Positions 9,837 through 18,424 of a stretch of DNA of 64,000 bases are shown piece after piece. The notes below the pieces were generated by a model. The model was not told the DNA's origin, made no database searches, and was given only the letters and a program-made list of their open reading frames with translations. Numbering within the stretch: position 1 is the first letter of the stretch; each line of letters starts with the position of its first letter. A program made the position numbers and the translations under genes. This DNA is from Acidovorax sp. Leaf160 (GTDB taxonomy: Bacteria; Pseudomonadota; Gammaproteobacteria; Burkholderiales; Burkholderiaceae_C), in contig NZ_LMOV01000023.1 of assembly GCF_001424265.1 (NCBI RefSeq), forward strand, positions 125,292-189,291, given 5' to 3'.

Positions 9837-10706
9837 TCACAGCGGTGGCCGACATCGCGTCGCCTCGAAGAACTGGCGCAATTGCGCTTGCACCTCGGGG
9901 GCGCAGGGGCAGGTGCCGGCACCTTGCTGCAGCAGGGCCTCGGGCCACTCGGCGGCCTGGTTGAAGATGTGGCGGGTGACGGGCTGGCCGGCAGCTTCGA
10001 GCCGTGCGGCGTAGGCCAGGGCTTCGTCGCGCATCGGGTCGTCGCTGCCCACCAGCACCAGCGTGGGTGGCAGGCCGGCCAGCCGCTGGGCGGCGGCGGG
10101 CACCGCATAGGGATGCTCGGCATCGCGCGTGCAGCTCAGGAATTTCGTCCAACCCACCGACCATTTGCAGGCCGTGGAATCGCCCGTGGCGGCACGCACC
10201 GAGGGCGTGCCCACGCAGGGGTCGAGCATGGGCGACAGCAGGATCTGCCCGGCGATCGGCGGGTGCGACTGGTCGCGCGCCATCAGCCCGACGCCGGCCG
10301 CCAGGTTGCCGCCGGCTTCCTCGCCCGCCAGGTACACCGGCGCGCCGGAGCCTGCCAGCCGCGTGCGGTGCTTGAAAGCCCACTGCAGCACGGCATAGCC
10401 CGTCTCCAGCGGCTCCGGGAACGGCGCGAGCGGATAGGCCACCGACACCACCAGCGCACCCGCGCCCTGCAACAGCGTGGCGACGGTGCCGCCGTTGTCC
10501 AGGTCGCCCGACACGAACGCGCCGCCATGGAAGTGCACCACCAGCGGCAGCGCCGCGCCCGGCTGGCTGCCCGCCCGGGTCTTCGGCTTCTTGCCGTACA
10601 CCCGCACACCGACCTGCCGGCCGCGGGCCACCTCAATGGTGGCGTCGGTGCAGGCGGGCAGCGGCGGGTGGGCGGGCGATGGAGCGGTGGTCGAAGAAGA
10701 AGGCAT
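9837..10706 (-). CDS. llpE: LlpE-like lipase-like protein (alpha/beta hydrolase of the HSL family)
   Basis: A 289-residue alpha/beta-hydrolase-fold protein. The oxyanion-hole motif HFHGGAF is present near residue 75. The nucleophile elbow, however, reads GEEAGG instead of the GDSAGG of active hormone-sensitive-lipase relatives, so the catalytic Ser is replaced by Glu. Position and identity follow the ceoR-llpE-ceoAB-opcM and bpeT-llpE-bpeEF-oprC loci of Burkholderia, where a lipase-like gene of unclear function opens the efflux operon. The start at 10706 (MPSSS) is taken because the longer frame would run through the divergent regulator. It is transcribed away from the LysR gene, which is likely its regulator. 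Confidence 0.8.
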   Translation of the reverse strand: MPSSSTTAPSPAHPPLPACTDATIEVARGRQVGVRVYGKKPKTRAGSQPGAALPLVVHFHGGAFVSGDLDNGGTVATLLQGAGALVVSVAYPLAPFPEPLETGYAVLQWAFKHRTRLAGSGAPVYLAGEEAGGNLAAGVGLMARDQSHPPIAGQILLSPMLDPCVGTPSVRAATGDSTACKWSVGWTKFLSCTRDAEHPYAVPAAAQRLAGLPPTLVLVGSDDPMRDEALAYAARLEAAGQPVTRHIFNQAAEWPEALLQQGAGTCPCAPEVQAQLRQFFEATRCRPPL

Positions 10707-10871
10707 GTGGGCAACCTGACAGAAAGGCCGGGTGATGAGCAATGTAGCGGCAGCGGCAGGCGCGATAAACCCGCGAAACGGCGTTGCTCTGTTTCCAAAC
10801 GCGGAACAATGCGCGGCCACGCTGCATGTGAGAATTCTTCCACCCTGATCAGGGATGAGGAAGGAACCGCC

Positions 10872-11807
10872 ATGGATCAGATCCAGGCCATGCGCATCTT
10901 CGCGCGAGTGGTGGAAGCCGGCACGTTCACGCGCGCGGCCGATTCGCTGCAACTGCCCAAAGCCAGCGTGACCAAGCATGTCCAGGCGCTGGAAGCACGA
11001 CTGCGCGTGAAGCTGCTCAACCGCACCACCCGGCGCGTCACCGTCACCGCCGACGGCGCCGCCTATTACGACCGCACAGTGCGGCTGCTGGCCGATTTCG
11101 ACGACATCGAGGCCAGCATGGGGCAGGCCCGTTCCAGCCCGCGCGGCCGGCTGCGCGTGGATGTGGGATCGTCGGTCGCCCGGCTGCTCATCATTCCGCG
11201 CCTGGCGCAGTTTCAGGAGCGCTTCCCCGACATCCAGATCGACCTGGGGGTGAGCGACCGCACCGTCGATCTGATCGGCGACAACGTGGACTGCGTGATC
11301 CGCGGGGGCGAGCTGGCCGACCAATCCCTGGTGGCGCGGCGCATCGGCAACCTCGAATTCATCACCGTGGCGTCACCCGCGTATCTGGCGCGGCACGGCA
11401 CGCCCCAGCACCCGCTGGATCTGGAGCGCGGCGAAGGCCTGCATCGCAGCGTGATCTATTTCTCGCCGGTGTCCGGCCGGCGCTATCCGCTCGACTTCCA
11501 CAAGGACGGCGAAGTGCTGGAACTGACCGGCCCTTCGCAGCTGGCGGTGAACGACAGCAACGCCTACGTGAGCGCCTTGCAGGCCGGGCAGGGCGTGGGC
11601 CAGATCACCACCTTCCAGGCCGAGCAGCCGATCGCCGAAGGCCGGCTGGTGCGCGTGCTGCCGGAATGGACGCAACCTCTGCTGCCGGTGTACGTGGTGT
11701 ACCCGCCCAACCGCCACCTCAGCGCCAAGGTGCGGGCCTTCGTCGACTGGGCGGCCGAGCTGTTTGCGGGCGACAGGCTGCTGCAGGCGCCTGCGGGCTC
11801 GTCCTAG
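10872..11807 (+). CDS. LysR-family regulator of the efflux operon (CeoR/BpeT position)
   Basis: A 311-residue LysR-type regulator. The winged helix-turn-helix fills residues 1-60 (RAADSLQLPKASVTKHVQAL, then RTTRRVTVT), and a periplasmic-binding-like effector domain follows from about residue 90 to 295. The start at 10872 has AAGGA about 8 bases upstream. Longer in-frame extensions run antisense to llpE and are rejected. It is divergent from llpE across a 165-base intergenic region, the usual place for LysR operators. By analogy with CeoR and BpeT it would activate the pump when an aromatic or antibiotic inducer binds; the inducer is not known from sequence. Confidence 0.9.
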   Translation: MDQIQAMRIFARVVEAGTFTRAADSLQLPKASVTKHVQALEARLRVKLLNRTTRRVTVTADGAAYYDRTVRLLADFDDIEASMGQARSSPRGRLRVDVGSSVARLLIIPRLAQFQERFPDIQIDLGVSDRTVDLIGDNVDCVIRGGELADQSLVARRIGNLEFITVASPAYLARHGTPQHPLDLERGEGLHRSVIYFSPVSGRRYPLDFHKDGEVLELTGPSQLAVNDSNAYVSALQAGQGVGQITTFQAEQPIAEGRLVRVLPEWTQPLLPVYVVYPPNRHLSAKVRAFVDWAAELFAGDRLLQAPAGSS

Positions 11808-11929
11808 CGCAGCGCGCCGCAGCGCTGCGACGCGCATGGAGCGCGCCGCGTGAGCCAGGGGTGGGCGCTTGCGCTGCTGGCCGTGGCCCGGGCCGCACGA
11901 GCGCAGGAGGGCCCAGCCCGGATCGCAAT

Positions 11930-11946
11930 GCTATACTTTTTATAGC
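11930..11946. repeat. Short inverted repeat GCTATA-N5-TATAGC
   Basis: GCTATA (11930-11935) and TATAGC (11941-11946) form a perfect six-base inverted repeat with a T-rich loop, about 85 bases before the VF530 gene and 120 after the LysR gene. It could be a small operator or a weak terminator. Similar AT-rich hairpins are scattered between genes in this bacterial family, as a general impression rather than a measured fact. Confidence 0.35.
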
Positions 11947-12030
11947 TACAGACCCTTTCCGCACGGGTGCAAAAGGCCATTTTCTTCACAATGACGGCGG
12001 GAATGGCGGTAGCGCGTATGCTCGCTCGCC

Positions 12031-12375
12031 ATGAACGACGACCCGACCCTGCCGCCATCGGTCTCCGAACCGCCGGCGCACCCTGCGCCCGCCACCCCGC
12101 CCGCGACCCCGCCAGATCCGCCAGCTCCGCCTGCCGCCCCTGCGCGCTCCAAGGACCCGTTGCACGGCATCACGCTGGAAGCGATGGTGGTGGCGCTGGA
12201 GCGGCATTTCGGCTGGCGCGGCCTGGCGGAACAGATTCCGGTGCGCTGCTTCCAGAGCGACCCCAGCGTGTCGTCGAGCCTGAAGTTCCTGCGCAAGACG
12301 CCCTGGGCGCGCGAGAAGGTCGAAAGCCTGTACCTCTTCATGCTGCGAGAGCAACGCCGCCAGGGCCTGCGCTGA
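12031..12375 (+). CDS. VF530-family (DUF2132) small protein
   Basis: A 114-residue protein. The first 40 residues are a low-complexity tail rich in Pro and Ala. Residues 41-114 match the VF530 family, with its hallmark stretches KDPLHGITLE, RCFQSDPSVSSSLKFLRK and TPWAREKVESLYL. The family is a small helical fold described structurally and suspected of binding DNA; its role is not settled. The proline-rich extension is longer than in typical members of about 70-80 residues. It stands alone between the LysR gene and the DUF4148 gene. Confidence 0.88.
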   Translation: MNDDPTLPPSVSEPPAHPAPATPPATPPDPPAPPAAPARSKDPLHGITLEAMVVALERHFGWRGLAEQIPVRCFQSDPSVSSSLKFLRKTPWAREKVESLYLFMLREQRRQGLR

Positions 12376-12617
12376 CTCTGGCGCAGGCCATCGAAGGCGC
12401 CGCCTTCGCACTGGCGTGTGGCTCAGTGGCAGCGGGCTGCAACGACCGTGCGCTGCGGGAACTGAACGGCTTTGCTGATCGTTTCGCGCCTGCCAACAGC
12501 GGCTGACGGGCGCCAGAGCACCGCTCGTCTCAGCCCGCTGGATTCGGCCCCAGGGCACCGGCACAGTGACTTCACGGGCGGCCATCCCGCGCCGCCCTGT
12601 CCTACCGGAGAGCCTTC

Positions 12618-13016
12618 ATGCACGCCATCTTCCCCTCGTTCCCGAAGTTCCCATCCGCCGCTGCCGCCGGCCGGCGCCTCGCGCCGCGATCAGCGTTTGC
12701 CGCAGCCGCGCTGCTGATGATGCTGCTGACCGTGTCGGCTGGCACGACCAGCGCATGGGCGCAACAGCCGCTGCCTGCGCCGGAGACGGCGGCCGGGTCC
12801 GCCACGTCGGCCGGCGAGCGAGCCCCGGCCATCGCTGCGGCCTCGCCCACTGCCGGCCTCAGCCGCGCCCAGGTGATCGCCGAACTGGAGTGCGCGCGGG
12901 CCTCGGGCGAGCTGGACGCCGCGATGTTGAATTCATACGGTCTGCCGCCTCGCGCCGCCACTTCGCAGCGGCCCGCCAGCGCAGCCGGCTGCGGGCAGCG
13001 GGGCATCGATCGCTGA
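12618..13016 (+). CDS. DUF4148 secreted protein
   Basis: A 132-residue protein with a long N-terminal signal sequence: a basic region (RRLAPR), a hydrophobic run AAAALLMMLLTVSAG and a likely cleavage after SAWA near residue 48. The conserved DUF4148 signature LSRAQVIAELECARASGEL sits near residues 81-99, followed by a short tail. Such proteins are small periplasmic or secreted proteins abundant in Burkholderiales with unknown function. The next gene points the other way, and the 100-base gap between them contains a run of three and a half GGCCCC units (13031-13052). Confidence 0.85.
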   Translation: MHAIFPSFPKFPSAAAAGRRLAPRSAFAAAALLMMLLTVSAGTTSAWAQQPLPAPETAAGSATSAGERAPAIAAASPTAGLSRAQVIAELECARASGELDAAMLNSYGLPPRAATSQRPASAAGCGQRGIDR

Positions 13017-13116
13017 GCCAGGCCAGGACAGGCCCCGGCCCCGGCCCCGGCCCATCCGGGCGGGGCGGCGCGGATGCAGGAACCAGGAGTGCGCCGCGCC
13101 CTGCGACGCAGGGGCC

Positions 13117-14085
13117 TCAGTGCGGCACCGGCACCAGGAAATCACGGCTGATGCCAGCCCCCAGCTCGTTCACGCGGTCGAGGAACTGCGTGAGATAGGC
13201 ATGCAGGCCCGTCGCCAGGATCTCGTCGATGCGCCCGTAGCGCAGGTCGGCCAGCAACCGCCCTGCCTTGCGCTGCGTTTCGCCCGACTGGTCGTTGGAC
13301 ACGACCGCCAGGTTCTCCGCCACTTCGTGCAGGCTGGCATGCAGCGAGCGCGGCATGTCGCGGCGCAGGATGAGCAGGTCGGCCACCCGCTCCGGCGTGA
13401 TGACGTCGCGGTAGGCCTTGCGGTACACCTCGAACGCCGACACGCTGCGCAGGATCGCGCTCCAGTGATAGAAGTCGAACTCCGGCGTGGCGCGCCGCGG
13501 GTTCTGCACCGAGCCGTGGAAGTCGCTCTGCACCGCGTGGAACTTCACGTCGAGGAGCCTGGCCGTGTTGTCGGCCCGCTCCAGGAACGTGCCCATGCGC
13601 AGGAAGTGGAAGGCCTCGTCCTGCAGCATGGTGCCCAGTGTGACGCCGCGCGACAGGTGCGAGCGGTATTTCACCCACTCGAAGAACTGCGCCGGATCGC
13701 GCTCGAACACGCCGCCGTCCAGCTGCCGGCTCAGTTCGAGCCAGGTCTGGTTCTGCGTTTCCCATACCTCGGTGGTGAGCGCACCGCGCACCGCCCGTGC
13801 GTTCTCGCGCGCCGCGCGGATGCACGAGACGATCGACGACGGGTTGGTGCCGTCGTGCACCATGAAGTTGAGCACCCCTGCCGCAGTGACCTCGCCATGC
13901 TTGGCGGTGTAGGCGGGCATCAGCTCGCTGATCGACAGCAGACCTTGCCAGCCTTCTTCGGAGACGGCGGCGGATTGCGGCAGCAAGGACGTCTCGTAGT
14001 TGACGTTTAGCATCCGGGCGGTGTTCTCTGCTCTCTCCGTATATCGAGACATCCAGAATAGATGATCGGCAGTGCGACTCAGCAT
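13117..14085 (-). CDS. Alpha-E domain protein (DUF403)
   Basis: A 322-residue all-helical protein with the opening MLSRTADHLFWMSRYTERAENTARML of the alpha-E family (conserved YxERAxxxAR) and repeats of the RADNTARLLD theme near residue 180. It lies directly behind an ATP-grasp gene, the standard arrangement for this family, in which a circularly permuted ATP-grasp enzyme and an alpha-E protein are thought to act together in peptide ligation. The two genes are separated by a single base and are surely co-transcribed. Specific substrates are not known. Confidence 0.93.
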   Translation of the reverse strand: MLSRTADHLFWMSRYTERAENTARMLNVNYETSLLPQSAAVSEEGWQGLLSISELMPAYTAKHGEVTAAGVLNFMVHDGTNPSSIVSCIRAARENARAVRGALTTEVWETQNQTWLELSRQLDGGVFERDPAQFFEWVKYRSHLSRGVTLGTMLQDEAFHFLRMGTFLERADNTARLLDVKFHAVQSDFHGSVQNPRRATPEFDFYHWSAILRSVSAFEVYRKAYRDVITPERVADLLILRRDMPRSLHASLHEVAENLAVVSNDQSGETQRKAGRLLADLRYGRIDEILATGLHAYLTQFLDRVNELGAGISRDFLVPVPH

Positions 14086-14086
14086 C

Positions 14087-15637
14087 TCAGACTCCTCCCA
14101 AGGTTTGCGTCATGCCGCCCATGGTCTGGGTCTGGGTCATGCCGCCGATGGTCTGCGCCGGCGCAGGGAAAGGGACGGGTGGCGCGGTGCTGTCCTCGCC
14201 CAGCACCCAGGTGTCCTTGGTGCCGCCGCCCTGCGACGAATTGACGACCAGCGAGCCTTCCTTCAGCGCCACGCGGGTCAGCCCGCCGGCCGCCATCTGC
14301 ACCTTCTGGCCCGACAGCACGAAGGGCCGCAGGTCGATGTGGCGCGGGGCGATGCCCGACTCGACATAGGTGGGGCAGCTCGAAAGCGACAGCGTGGGCT
14401 GCGCGATGTAGCCGGCCGGGTTGGCGACCAGGGCGGCGCGAAATTCCTCGATCTCGGCCTTGCTCGCGGCCGGGCCGATCAGCATGCCGTAGCCGCCGGC
14501 GCCGTGCACTTCCTTCACCACCAGTTCGTGCAGATGGTCCAGCACGTACTTCAGGTCGTCCTCCTTGCGGCACATCCAGGTCGGCACGTTGGCCAGGATG
14601 GGTTCTTCGCCCAGGTAGAAACGGATCATCTCGGGGACGTAGGGGTAGACGGACTTGTCGTCCGCGATGCCCGTGCCCACCGCGTTGCATATCGCCACGT
14701 TGCCCGCGCGGTAGGCGTTCATCAGCCCCGCGCAGCCCAGGGTGGAGGTGGGGCGGAACACCTGCGGGTCGAGGAAGTCGTCGTCCACGCGGCGGTAGAT
14801 CACGTCCACCCGCTGCAGGCCGCGCGTGGTGCGCATGTAGACGAAGTTGTCCTTGACCACCAGATCCTGGCCCTCGACCAGTTCCACGCCCATCTGCTGG
14901 GCCAGGAAGGCATGTTCGAAGTAGGCGCTGTTGTACATGCCGGGCGTCAGCACCGCCACCGTGGGCTCGGCCGCGCCGGCCGGGGCGCTGGCACGCAGGG
15001 TGTCGAGCAGCAGATCCGGATAGTGGGCGACGGGGGCGACCTTGTGCAGCGAGAACAGCTCGGGAAAGAGCCGCATCATCATCTTGCGGTTCTCCAGCAT
15101 GTACGACACGCCGGAGGGGACGCGCAGGTTGTCTTCCAGCACGTAGTAGACGCCGTCGCCGTTGGCGTCGGCCGCGCGCACGATGTCGATGCCGGCGATG
15201 TGGGCGTACAGGTCGCGGGGCACGTCGACGCCGACCATCTCGGGACGGAACTGCGCGTTGCGCATGATGAGGTCGGACGGGACGATGCCGGCGCGGATGA
15301 TTTCCTGGCCGTGATAGACGTCGTGGATGAAGCGGTTGAGCGCCGTCACCCGCTGCACCAGGCCCTGCTGCATGCGCGCCCATTCGTGCGCGGGAATGAT
15401 GCGCGGGATGAGATCGAACGGGATCAAGCGCTCGGTGCCGGCGCCGCCCTCGTCCTTGGCGCCGTACACCGCGAAGGTGATGCCCACGCGGCGAAAGATC
15501 ATTTCAGCCTCGGCGCGTCGCGCCTGCATCGCTTCTTCTGCCTGCTTGCCCAGCCATTGGCTGTAGCGCTTGTAATGCTCTCGCACGTCGCTGCCCTGGA
15601 ACGGGAGCGACGCATACATCTCGTCGAACTTCTGCAT
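14087..15637 (-). CDS. Circularly permuted type 2 ATP-grasp protein (DUF404/DUF407)
   Basis: A 516-residue putative ATP-dependent carboxylate-amine ligase. The frame could begin further upstream, but AGGAGG 11 bases before the ATG at 15637 (MQKFDEMYASLP) decides the start. Family landmarks include LIPFDLIPRIIP near residue 92, YYVLEDNLRVPSGVSYMLENR near 190, KEVHGAGGYGMLIGP near 390 and VVNSSQGGGTKDTWVL near 480. The C-terminal 25 residues carry three copies of a T-x-GGMTQT type unit, not part of the usual fold. It forms an operon with the alpha-E gene immediately downstream. Confidence 0.93.
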   Translation of the reverse strand: MQKFDEMYASLPFQGSDVREHYKRYSQWLGKQAEEAMQARRAEAEMIFRRVGITFAVYGAKDEGGAGTERLIPFDLIPRIIPAHEWARMQQGLVQRVTALNRFIHDVYHGQEIIRAGIVPSDLIMRNAQFRPEMVGVDVPRDLYAHIAGIDIVRAADANGDGVYYVLEDNLRVPSGVSYMLENRKMMMRLFPELFSLHKVAPVAHYPDLLLDTLRASAPAGAAEPTVAVLTPGMYNSAYFEHAFLAQQMGVELVEGQDLVVKDNFVYMRTTRGLQRVDVIYRRVDDDFLDPQVFRPTSTLGCAGLMNAYRAGNVAICNAVGTGIADDKSVYPYVPEMIRFYLGEEPILANVPTWMCRKEDDLKYVLDHLHELVVKEVHGAGGYGMLIGPAASKAEIEEFRAALVANPAGYIAQPTLSLSSCPTYVESGIAPRHIDLRPFVLSGQKVQMAAGGLTRVALKEGSLVVNSSQGGGTKDTWVLGEDSTAPPVPFPAPAQTIGGMTQTQTMGGMTQTLGGV

Positions 15638-15823
15638 AAAAAGCGGTGCCTCCTGCATCCAGCATAGCAAGTTGTGCGCCTGCGATTGGCAAGAAGTTCG
15701 CGAGAAGTTGCGTCGAGACCCTGTAGGAGAGAAGCCCGGAGCGCCTCGATCCACCCTGCTGCTGCCGCCGCCCGGGTGATTGCCAGACGCGATGGCCAGG
15801 AAATTTCGATAGCTGGGCCGGAC

Positions 15824-17542
15824 CTATTCCGATCCACGTTCCGTGCGGAACACCTCGGGCGAAGCGTGGTGCCAGTACCGCCGTGTGCGGTCACGCTCGC
15901 ATCCGACCTGCTCCCGCCGCACGGAAGACCAAGAGATGGCACCGCACAGGTCGGTGCGCACCAGTTCGATGCCTTCGGCGGCATAGCGGGCTGCCACATC
16001 GCGCGCCGGGTGCCCGAAGCGGTTGCGGTAGCCCGCCTGCACCCAGGCCGTTCGCGGGGCCACGGCCTGCAGGAACGCCGGGCTCGACGACGTGCGGCTG
16101 CCGTGGTGGGGCACCAGCAGCACGTCGGCCCGCAGCGGCGCACCACTGGCGACGAGGGCCGCTTCCTGGGCGCGCTCGATGTCTCCCGCCAGCAAGGCAG
16201 AGGCGCCTGCCCGGTGACCGCCGCCCGCTTCCCGGGCGTTCGCAGAAGAGGCGGCGTCGATGCGCAGGACGCAGCTGTGGGTGTTGGGCTTGCCTCGGGC
16301 CAGATCGTCGTCAGGCGGCGGATGCAGCCACTGGAATTGCACGCCGTCCCAGTCCCATCCCTCGCCCGCCACACACCGGCCGATGGGCCGCACCTGGTGC
16401 AGCGGGTGGCCTGCCTCGACCGAGCCGCGCACATCGGCCTGCGGCTGCTGCCCCAGCAGCGCCGCCGCGCCGCCGGTGTGGTCGACGTCGCGGTGGCTCA
16501 ACACCAGCCGGTCCAGCCGCTCGCCCGTGGCGCGCAGCAGCGGCACCAGCACGCGGTCACCGGCATCGCTGTCCTGGTGGTAGCGCGGCCCGGCGTCGTA
16601 CAGCAGCGCGTGGCGGGCCGTGCGCACGATCACCGCCTGGCCCTGCCCCACATCGGCAGCCAGCAGGTCGAAGTGGCCCGGCGCCGGCCGCGGCGGCACC
16701 CACCACAACGCGGGCAGCAGCAGCGGCAGGCCCAGCAGCCGCACCATCCACGGCAGACGCAGCGCCAGGAAGGTGCCGCCCGCCACGGCGGCGGCGCCGG
16801 CCCAGAGCGACGCGATGGCCAGGGAAACCTGCGCCCCAGGCCAGCCCGCCAGCCACTGCAGTCCGGCGGACAGGGGCCGCACCGCCCAGGCGGCGGCGTC
16901 CCAGAGCGGCGCCCACAGCACCCCGCCCAGCGCCAGCGGCGTGACGACCAGCGTGGTCCACGGAATGGCGACCAGGTTGGCCAGCAGCCCCACGACCGAC
17001 ACCTGCCCGAAGAGCAGCAAGCTGAGCGGCGTGAGCGCCAGCGTCACCACCCACTGCTCGCGCAGCAGGGAGACCGATCGCCCCCACGCGCTGGTATCGG
17101 CGGCGCTATCCACCCCGGCACTGCTGGCAAAAAGCACCGCCACCGCAACGAAGCTCAGCCAGAAGCCCGCCTGCAGCAGCGCCCAGGGGTCCAGCAGCAG
17201 CACGGCGGCGCAGGCCAGCAGCCACACCTGCGGCCAGGGCCAGCGGCGGCCCGACAGCCGCAGCAGCGCCACCACGGCGAGCATGCACACCGTGCGCTGG
17301 GCCGGCACGCCCCAGCCGCTGAAAAGCGCGTAGCCGGCGGCCAGCAGCACGCCGCAGGCCAGCGCGGCGGTGGGCGCCGGCACCGCCAGGCACAGCCGCC
17401 CGGACCGCCGCCAGCCCGCGCCCACCACCCGCGCGGCCAGCCAGGCGAACAGGGTGATGTGCAGGCCCGAGATGCTCATCAGATGGGCCACGCCGGTCGC
17501 GCGGAAGACATCCCAGTCGGCACGGTGGAAAAGGACAAACAA
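15824..17542 (-). pseudogene. comEC: comEC (Rec2) DNA-uptake channel, 5' part lost to an insertion
   Basis: The frame encodes the competence membrane region (GVAHLMSISGLHITLFAW near the start, then several hydrophobic helices) and the complete C-terminal metallo-beta-lactamase domain (VLSHRDVDHTGG, LLAGDIERAQE, LLVPHHGSRTSSS). ComEC is usually 750-850 residues and begins with a membrane segment and an OB-fold domain. These roughly 250 residues are absent, and the frame meets a stop (TAG) just upstream of a TTG in foreign DNA. Recognisable ComEC wording begins at about RADWDVFRATG, which places the break near 17,525. The gene must be inactive for transformation unless the other part functions. 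The missing piece may lie beyond the right edge of the window. Confidence 0.85.
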
Positions 17543-17820
17543 GTCCTACTCCTGAACAATAGGTTCTACTTCAGCGACTTTTCATCAATAGGTCCTACGC
17601 CAAAGCATAGAAACCCTGCCAGCAGGCCAAGACAAAAGGTTCTACTCTCGAAGGAAGCGATAAGCATCCCCGCACCTCAGGGCACCCGTTGGGGGCCACG
17701 TCTACTCGAGCCTTGGGCCAGAAGTTGACGCGGCTCGGAAGGAATCCACGCTTTTCTGCCTGTTTCGACAATAGCTCCTACGCTCAAGTCCGACCTTGAA
17801 CAAATTGTCTTACTCTGGCC
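17521..17820. mobile_element. End of a Tn7-like element with TnsB-type binding sites
   Basis: Directly after the broken comEC there are six direct copies of a motif close to CAATAGGTTCTAC, at 17537-17549, 17557-17569, 17586-17598, 17633-17645, 17769-17781 and 17801-17813. The best copies differ from it at none to two of 13 positions; the outer and innermost copies match at 9 and 8. The wording resembles the Tn7 TnsB site (ACAATAAAGTCTTAAACTG). Wide spacing over about 290 bases is like the left, cargo-side end of Tn7. The exact terminal base and target duplication could not be fixed, since no TGT terminus is evident. Confidence 0.65.
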
Positions 17821-17923
17821 TTTGTTCAACCTCAAGTCGCGACTTCTGTCCTGCAAGTCGTGTAGCACCTAGACCAGACAATCGCCAAGGCGCTACGGCC
17901 CCCGCTCGCCCAAAGGACTCCCG

Positions 17924-18247
17924 CTACTTGCTGCCAGAACGTGCAGCAGGTAGTTCCGCCTCCCTTGCCGCGATAGCCTCGCGAAGCAGCTCAGGCTGCT
18001 GCATCAACTTCTCGGCCTCCAAGAGCAACGTCGACGGCGGGATGTTCAACGCTCCGCAGAGTCGTACCAGTGTCACCAAATTCGGGCTTGTCGCACCGTA
18101 CTCGATGCGCTGCATGGTCAACCGGCCCATCCCCGACTTGTAGGCAAGTTCCTCCTGCACGAAGTTCGCCTGCTTTCTTGCTTTGCGCAGGACGAGCCCC
18201 ACGGCAACCGCCCACTCTGCCTCCTGCTCGGTCAAATCTTTCCTCAT
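17924..18247 (-). CDS. Xre-family helix-turn-helix regulator
   Basis: A 107-residue DNA-binding protein. A Cro/CI-type helix-turn-helix occupies about residues 15-70 (VLRKARKQANFVQEELAYKSG, then TMQRIEYGATSPNLVTLVRLCGAL). A charged tail follows. A longer frame starts at 18298, but that start lies inside a strong inverted repeat upstream, so the start at 18247 (MRKDL) is preferred. It is the first gene inside the island end and is divergent from a three-gene operon. The inverted repeat between them is probably its own operator. Xre proteins at transposon ends often control cargo or transposition. Confidence 0.85.
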   Translation of the reverse strand: MRKDLTEQEAEWAVAVGLVLRKARKQANFVQEELAYKSGMGRLTMQRIEYGATSPNLVTLVRLCGALNIPPSTLLLEAEKLMQQPELLREAIAAREAELPAARSGSK

Positions 18248-18283
18248 GACCAGCAGTGTTGAGCACATGCCACTTTTAAGGAA

Positions 18284-18340
18284 CTTCATAAAAGACATCT
18301 ATTTTATGAAGCACATAAAATGAAGCATCCTTTATGATGC
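18284..18340. promoter_or_regulatory. Operator region of the Xre regulator
   Basis: CTTCATAAAA (18284-18293) and TTTTATGAAG (18302-18311) are a perfect ten-base inverted repeat with an eight-base spacer. A further copy of the half-site theme (CATAAAATGAAG, 18313-18324) and a second inverted repeat GCATC-N6-GATGC (18325-18340) follow. The cluster lies between the divergent Xre gene and the 18425 operon and is placed to control both. Confidence 0.7.
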
Positions 18341-18424
18341 ATCCACTTTAAGTCTACGCCTTCTCTCCAGGGCTACAGCCGGTCTACATCGGCACCCCAA
18401 GGACGAAGGCTTCATCACAGTTCC

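Noticed and set aside
9801-10871. N-terminal extension of the LysR gene
   Set aside because: The in-frame extension is antisense to llpE. The helix-turn-helix at residue 1 and the AAGGA site fix the start at 10872.
13031-13052. GGCCCC tandem repeats
   Set aside because: Three and a half units in a GC-rich intergenic region between convergent genes; simple sequence without a clear function.
17834-17845. Palindrome AAGTCGCGACTT near the island end
   Set aside because: A single 12-base palindrome without a second copy or spacing that fits an att site or operator.
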